Shown in pieces: positions 20,421 through 25,000 of a stretch of 25,000 bases of DNA (the stretch's first letter is position 1; each line of letters opens with the position of its first letter). The notes under the pieces are model-generated. The model searched no databases. It was not told where the DNA came from and saw nothing but the letters and a program-made list of their open reading frames with translations. A program made the position numbers and the translations under genes. Source of the DNA: Owenia fusiformis (taxonomy: Eukaryota > Annelida > Polychaeta > Sabellida > Oweniidae); the NCBI GenBank assembly GCA_903813345.2, contig CAIIXF020000226.1, positions 1 through 25,000 of the forward strand. Reading direction: 5' to 3'.

Positions 20421-20875
20421 GGGAACGAACTATTTTCATATAATGGTATTATTATATAGTATGTTACCAGTATCCATTTTAGATTGATAGGCTACATCAC
20501 GTTTTGTAGAAATCATTGGGCTGGTAATCATTTTCACTTGCACACGAGCGTTTTTCCCTTCTGCTAAATTTCCATAGAATTATCAGGGATTCATAAAATG
20601 AACACTATTCTGCAGGTATCCGATATGTTTTTGACGCCACGATATGTCATATGTTGTTTTAGAAAGAAACAATACAATTTAAGTAAGATTGACATATGAT
20701 GAGATACATTTCAGAGATCTATTGGATGGCATGTGTCGACATTATGCTCAAAGATATTAATGAAGTTGAACTTGATCTTACATTTTTCAAATGACACAAG
20801 ATCTTCAAAAGTTTGTTTGAAAAGATCGTCATATTTATCAAACAATGCTATGTGACCAGGTATCATGTTGATATA
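20421..20875. other. AT-rich spacer between the minisatellites
   Basis: Nothing supportable seen beyond short near-palindromes such as GATATGTCATATG near 20641. Confidence 0.45.
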
Positions 20876-20879
20876 CAAA

Positions 20880-21000
20880 ATGTCGTGTACCCGGATGATA
20901 ACACAAGGGGAGCAGGGCCGTAACGTCTACCAGAGTCATGATCCTCTGAAGAGAAATTCTTAGACTGGTCAGGGTGACCCATCTTGTGAGAGGGAGCGGG
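20880..21000 (-). other. G+C-richer single-copy-looking segment beside the G-rich array
   Basis: On the minus strand this reads without stop and with balanced composition (HKMGHPDQSKNFSSEDHDSG, then RRYGPAPLVLSSG), within an open frame 21048-20863. It could be an exon or a transposon remnant. No splice signals or family assigned. Confidence 0.2.
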
Positions 21001-21061
21001 TGTCATATAGAACAGAGAGTATAGATGTGAGAGTATATATGAATACAAGGTTTGCTGTTTG

Positions 21062-21725
21062 GTGTGCAGGGGGAGTGGGTGTACATGGGTAAAGGTTGTG
21101 GTATAAAGGGGAGAGGGTGTGATGTAGAGGGGAGTGAGTGCAGTACATGGGAAATGGTCGTGGTGTAGAGGGAAGAGAGTGTGGTGTACAGGGGAAGTGG
21201 GTGTGGTGTAAAGTGGAGGGTGTAGTGTACAGGGGGAATGGGTGTAGAAGGGAGTGTATGCTGTACATGGGAATATTGGTTATGGTCTAGAGGGAAGTGG
21301 GTGTGGTGTACAGGGAAATGGGTGTAGAAGGGAGTATACGTTGTACATGGGAATATTGCTTATGGTGTAGAGTGAAGTGGGTGTGGTGCACAGGGGGAAT
21401 GGGTGTAGAAGGGAGTGTATGCTGTACATGGGAATATTGGTTATGGTCTAGAGGGAAGTGGGTGTGGTGTACAGGGAAATGGGTGTAGAAGGGAGTATAC
21501 GTTGTACATGGGAATATTGCTTATGGTGTAGAGTGAAGTGGGTGTGGTGCACAGGGGGAATGGGTGTAGAAGGGAGTGTACGCTGTACATGGGACTATTG
21601 GTTATGGTGTAGAGGGAAGTGGGTGTGGTGCACAGGGGAATTGGTGTAGAAGGGAGTGTACGCTGTACATGGGAATTGGTCGTGGTGTAGAGGGAAGAGG
21701 GTGTGGTGTACAGGGGAAGTGGGTG
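21062..21725 (+). repeat. G-rich minisatellite, ~80-bp unit with 161-bp higher-order repeat
   Basis: Six well-kept units begin with GGTGTAGAAGGGAGTRTA at 21241, 21321, 21402, 21482, 21563 and 21643. Units alternate 80 and 81 bp, and the pair 21241-21401 is repeated at 21402-21562 with no difference seen by eye. 21062-21240 holds more decayed units. The plus strand is rich in G and T with almost no C. The open frames in it (21297-21488, 21458-21649, 21576-21767 plus; 20969-21268 minus) merely reflect the repeat. Confidence 0.93.
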
Positions 21726-21769
21726 TGGTGTAGAGGAGAAGCTCGGTGCGTCTTGGCCAACAATTAATA

Positions 21770-24700
21770 AAATATATCTTGTTATTTAGTAATGGATAAT
21801 TTATTGTTATAATTCATAAATTGATTGTGCATTTTGTTGAATAAAACGAGTGCACAATCCCAAGTTGTCATCATTCTAGACTATTAGGGACAAGTTTAAT
21901 ATATAGTTGTATCTGACTAATGATCCGTGCATTTAAATCCAAACTGCACAATGATCCTTTGATCCCGCATTTCATCATCGTCATCTTCAAAGCAATCTTT
22001 TGATCATCCATATCCATGCTTCGCATTAAGTATTTAAGATTTAGATTTGGCATGCAACCCATCCTAAAGAACCTATTATTTCAACTAGACAATAATGAGA
22101 TAATTAGAGCAATCCTAGTTTTAATTACTATTTTACTTGTGCAGGTGACGTTATAATAGAACTTGCATAAAGTATTCTGCATGTATTCACGATGATATAT
22201 GCTAACAACATGTCAGCCCAATTATAGTATGCTCTTTACATTCGTTTTTAAGAGAATGTGTTAGTAAAGAAACAAGATGTTTTATTACTTTTAGATGTTA
22301 TCAAGATGTTCGAAATTAAGAAAGAAAAGACGATATTCGATAACGTTGCATGTCGTCCTCACTCAAAATGACTAATTACAGGCTTAGTTTCCACCCCTCT
22401 CTTATGTTACATTTAACAATATGTTAATTAATTTCATTAAATGAAACAGGACATGAACATTATGTCTTTAAAGAGAGTGATCCCACACATTACCGGATTA
22501 GCGGCACACGTATGTGCCTTCATTTCCTCGTTAAAGGTGCTTATCCCCAACTCGGTCTGATTATGCTGAAGGTCAGAAGCCAAGGTCAAAGCCCAGTGTT
22601 CTTTTCATAGAACGAAAGTCAGAGTATTGGAACGGGTACTTTCATGAAGACCTGAGTCAAAGTCTATGAAACATGTTTACATTTGGACTATTGGACAGTT
22701 GCAGTTTAAATTACTGATTGTTCTATGTTTTAAATTGTATTTACAGTTTGTTTGCAATAACAACGCCAAGGCAGACAATGTATGACAAGGTAAAAAACCA
22801 GATAACATATCTTTTCACCACAAACTCATTCTCATTTGAAATGAAAGTCTGCTATCCTAATTTGATTTATAGTATCTGATACACTATGGCAGACCTCAAA
22901 CTTCTTGTCACATTATGCCATAATTAATGTCATAGATAGTAAAAGTATAAACAAATACCTCGTTGTAGACGATAATATACTTGAAATTAATTTATTTCTC
23001 GTTGACTGGACATTAGCTTCTTTGATAAGGCGTCTACTTGTATTTTTTTTTATTAAATATTCTGAATTAAACATGAATGCGTTGTGCTTTTTGACCCCTA
23101 CGTCTTATTTAGTATAACGTAGTATGTACTTTAAAAATCACCTCATGTGCCAGACAACAAGGCGCTTCTTCAGGTCTATCTAGTTCGCATTTAAAAACTC
23201 AACCAGCAATTCGGAGAGTTCAGTTCTATCTTTATTTTGGCTTATATGTATCATATATATTATGATTGTTGAAAGTTCATGCTAAAAAAAGATCACACTG
23301 AAAGCTGTAAAGCGATTAAGGTATCACATGGTATGATATGGTGTCACTTTGTTACACCGACATTTGAGCAAACATTCAAGAGTTGCATAAGTCTCGAATC
23401 CTTTAAATACCAGTAGATGAATTTTGCCTGTCATTAAAAGGGGTCAAAAAACGAAAACATTTTAGTCCAATTCTTACATGCGTTATACAACTCAAAATAG
23501 GGAGATCTTTGTTTCTTTTATACAATATAGGTTGAGCAATTACGGCGAAATATAAGGTCAACTTTGAGTGCGCTCTTGGTAGATCTGCTTGTGTAGATCT
23601 GCTCCTTTAGTAGAAGTCCTAAAAATCATACGGTGGACTATTATCTACAGTATGTTGTACCGAAAACGCTTACATGTCAATATCAAAACCAGTGGATCAT
23701 GGCGTTAAAGCGGGGGTCAATCATTTACAGTAATATCGTAAAAATAATAGTATTTTACTATTTTCATTATCATGCACCTTGTCTAGATACTGAAATCTGA
23801 TTGGTTCCAAGCTACTGGTAATTTAGCCATATTTTAGCTTTTTGAAAAAACTGATCAATAATTTTTAGAACTGACCAGTATTTTTTTAAAAATTTAACTT
23901 AAGAATATCATTTCACTATAATTTGAGTATTATTTTAGATACATACATGTATTGTGTGTCCAACAAAAGAAGAAAGTGTACCTAAAATCCAGTATTTGTA
24001 TAATATGGTTTATTTCTTGGAACCTCCACGTTTACATTAAATGGTATTAATGATTTTCGGCAATATGTTCATTTTTACTCATAAAGGAGCCCATTATTTT
24101 CAAGTTGTTTGGTGTAAACGTTATGAATGTCAAAGCGTCGTATTGACGTAGGTTAAGGGGGACCTGGCTCAATAGTAGCGTCACCTCTACTATCACCTGC
24201 AAGCGTTTCAGTGAAATCCAACTGGCCAACGTTTTTAGTTCTTTAAGATTGCATTGATTGAAATTGATTAAAACACTTATTTCTGATTGTTCATTGTTTT
24301 CTTATTTTTATTAGCATATTAATTTAACAAATTGTCCGAGTGTCATTTTTCAACGAATCTTTTGTGGTTTTCCCGGTACCCTTGGTCATTTATAAAATAA
24401 ATAATCTGCCTGTTTTTATTTAAAAATGAGCATTTCTTAAGCAAACATACAGTTTTGTCATGGGACAATACATAGGTGTAAATGGATAAAAAGGTAGTCT
24501 GCAGCTGCAAAAAATATCATAATTTTCAAGCAAATCAAACAATATCCAACTTGGAAACGTCTGTCTAATGGCCGTAGTGTTTCACCTTTGGCCCCAAAAC
24601 AGTACTTCATAACGGCAGAAACTCATTCACCATTGAAACTGAAATCTTTAAATTCAATTGATTGCTTATTATGCATTTTAATCAACTTCATATGATGAGC

Positions 24701-25000
24701 TCTCAATTTGAAGTACTTTAAACGCTAAATTAATGAAAGTAATTTTTAAAGAGATTTACGAGTATCGAAAAAGTGGGCAATATAATTGCCATTACTGTTC
24801 TATCGTGTTTACAAAGCTGAGGGGTTTGTAGATTTAACAGAATGGTAAAAAATGACAGTCACCCTAAAAGCGAATAGTAAACACTGTTCATATGATATGC
24901 TTTGAAAGCTTGGTACTTTTGGAAAAACGAGTCATTAATGTATTTCAAACGTGCTGCTATTATATTTTTGACCGTTATTTGAAATTTATTTACTTAATAT
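21770..25000. other. AT-rich intergenic stretch
   Basis: No gene supported. Notable words: a GGCACA CGTA TGTGCC palindrome-like site near 22503-22518, two AGGTCA half-sites at 22570-22588, a doubled TAGATCTGCT near 23580-23604, and GTTGTGCTTTTTGACCC near 23082, also present near 6593. Frames at 21871-22062 and 24047-24229 (minus) and 22905-23117 (plus) have no motif I recognise. Confidence 0.45.

Noticed and set aside
20969-21268. Pro/His/Thr-rich 99-codon minus-strand frame
   Set aside because: Low-complexity product of the reverse strand of the G-rich array.
21297-21767. Three Trp/Cys/Gly-rich plus-strand frames that share the same start
   Set aside because: They are translations of the 161-bp minisatellite. 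The period is not a multiple of three and the strand has few stops because of its G/T bias.
23390-23400. TCTCGAATCC as a tRNA B-box
   Set aside because: No A-box or cloverleaf could be built around it; no tRNA was found in the window.
1-25000. CRISPR array, operon, insertion sequence or phage
   Set aside because: No prokaryotic signatures. The repeats present are eukaryotic minisatellites without unique spacers.

Overview
The window looks like a stretch of animal (bilaterian invertebrate) nuclear genome. It is AT-rich (about one third G+C by eye), gene density is very low, and the one certain gene is split by a spliceosomal GT-AG intron. Nothing resembles a bacterial operon. Frequent tacatgta-type words, minisatellites and the form of the bHLH protein would suit a lophotrochozoan, perhaps a mollusc. 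That placement is inference; nothing in the window proves it.

The anchor is a two-exon gene on the minus strand (8958 down to 5821) encoding a PTF1A-type bHLH transcription factor of 220 residues. Exon 1 carries the whole bHLH domain. Exon 2, 2.5 kb further on, carries the two short tryptophan motifs (GHSLSW and KLWTPE) by which PTF1A binds RBPJ in vertebrates. The splice sites join in phase (phase 1). A TATA box and two inverted CCAAT boxes lie upstream, and AATAAA signals lie downstream.

Layout: 1-5430 is mostly non-coding, with a G+C/CpG-rich block near 0.9-1.1 kb, fragments that look like dispersed repeats near 1.9-2.3 kb, and an 18-bp palindromic E-box at 3029. 5430-9165 is the ptf1a gene with its promoter. 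9390-9865 resembles a decayed coding sequence on the plus strand. 10.3-10.6 kb (minus) and 12.37-12.57 kb (plus) are unrecognised coding-like blocks that may be exons. 10.9-20.0 kb is otherwise intergenic, with inverted repeats, one pair of diverged dispersed repeats and several compact motif-rich blocks that could be regulatory. 20071-20420 is a minisatellite with a unit of about 19 bp. 21062-21725 is a G-rich minisatellite with ~80-bp units and an apparently identical 161-bp two-unit higher-order duplication. 21.77-25.0 kb is AT-rich with no supportable gene.

If the family's usual biology applies, the product pairs with an E-protein (Daughterless type) and Su(H)/RBPJ to form a PTF1 complex acting in neural and possibly digestive-gland development. 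The non-coding blocks on either side are then the natural places to look for its enhancers. No convincing new multi-gene system was seen. The most unusual items are the twin minisatellites, the hairpin/TATA cluster at 14.45-14.60 kb and the unrecognised exon-like blocks.
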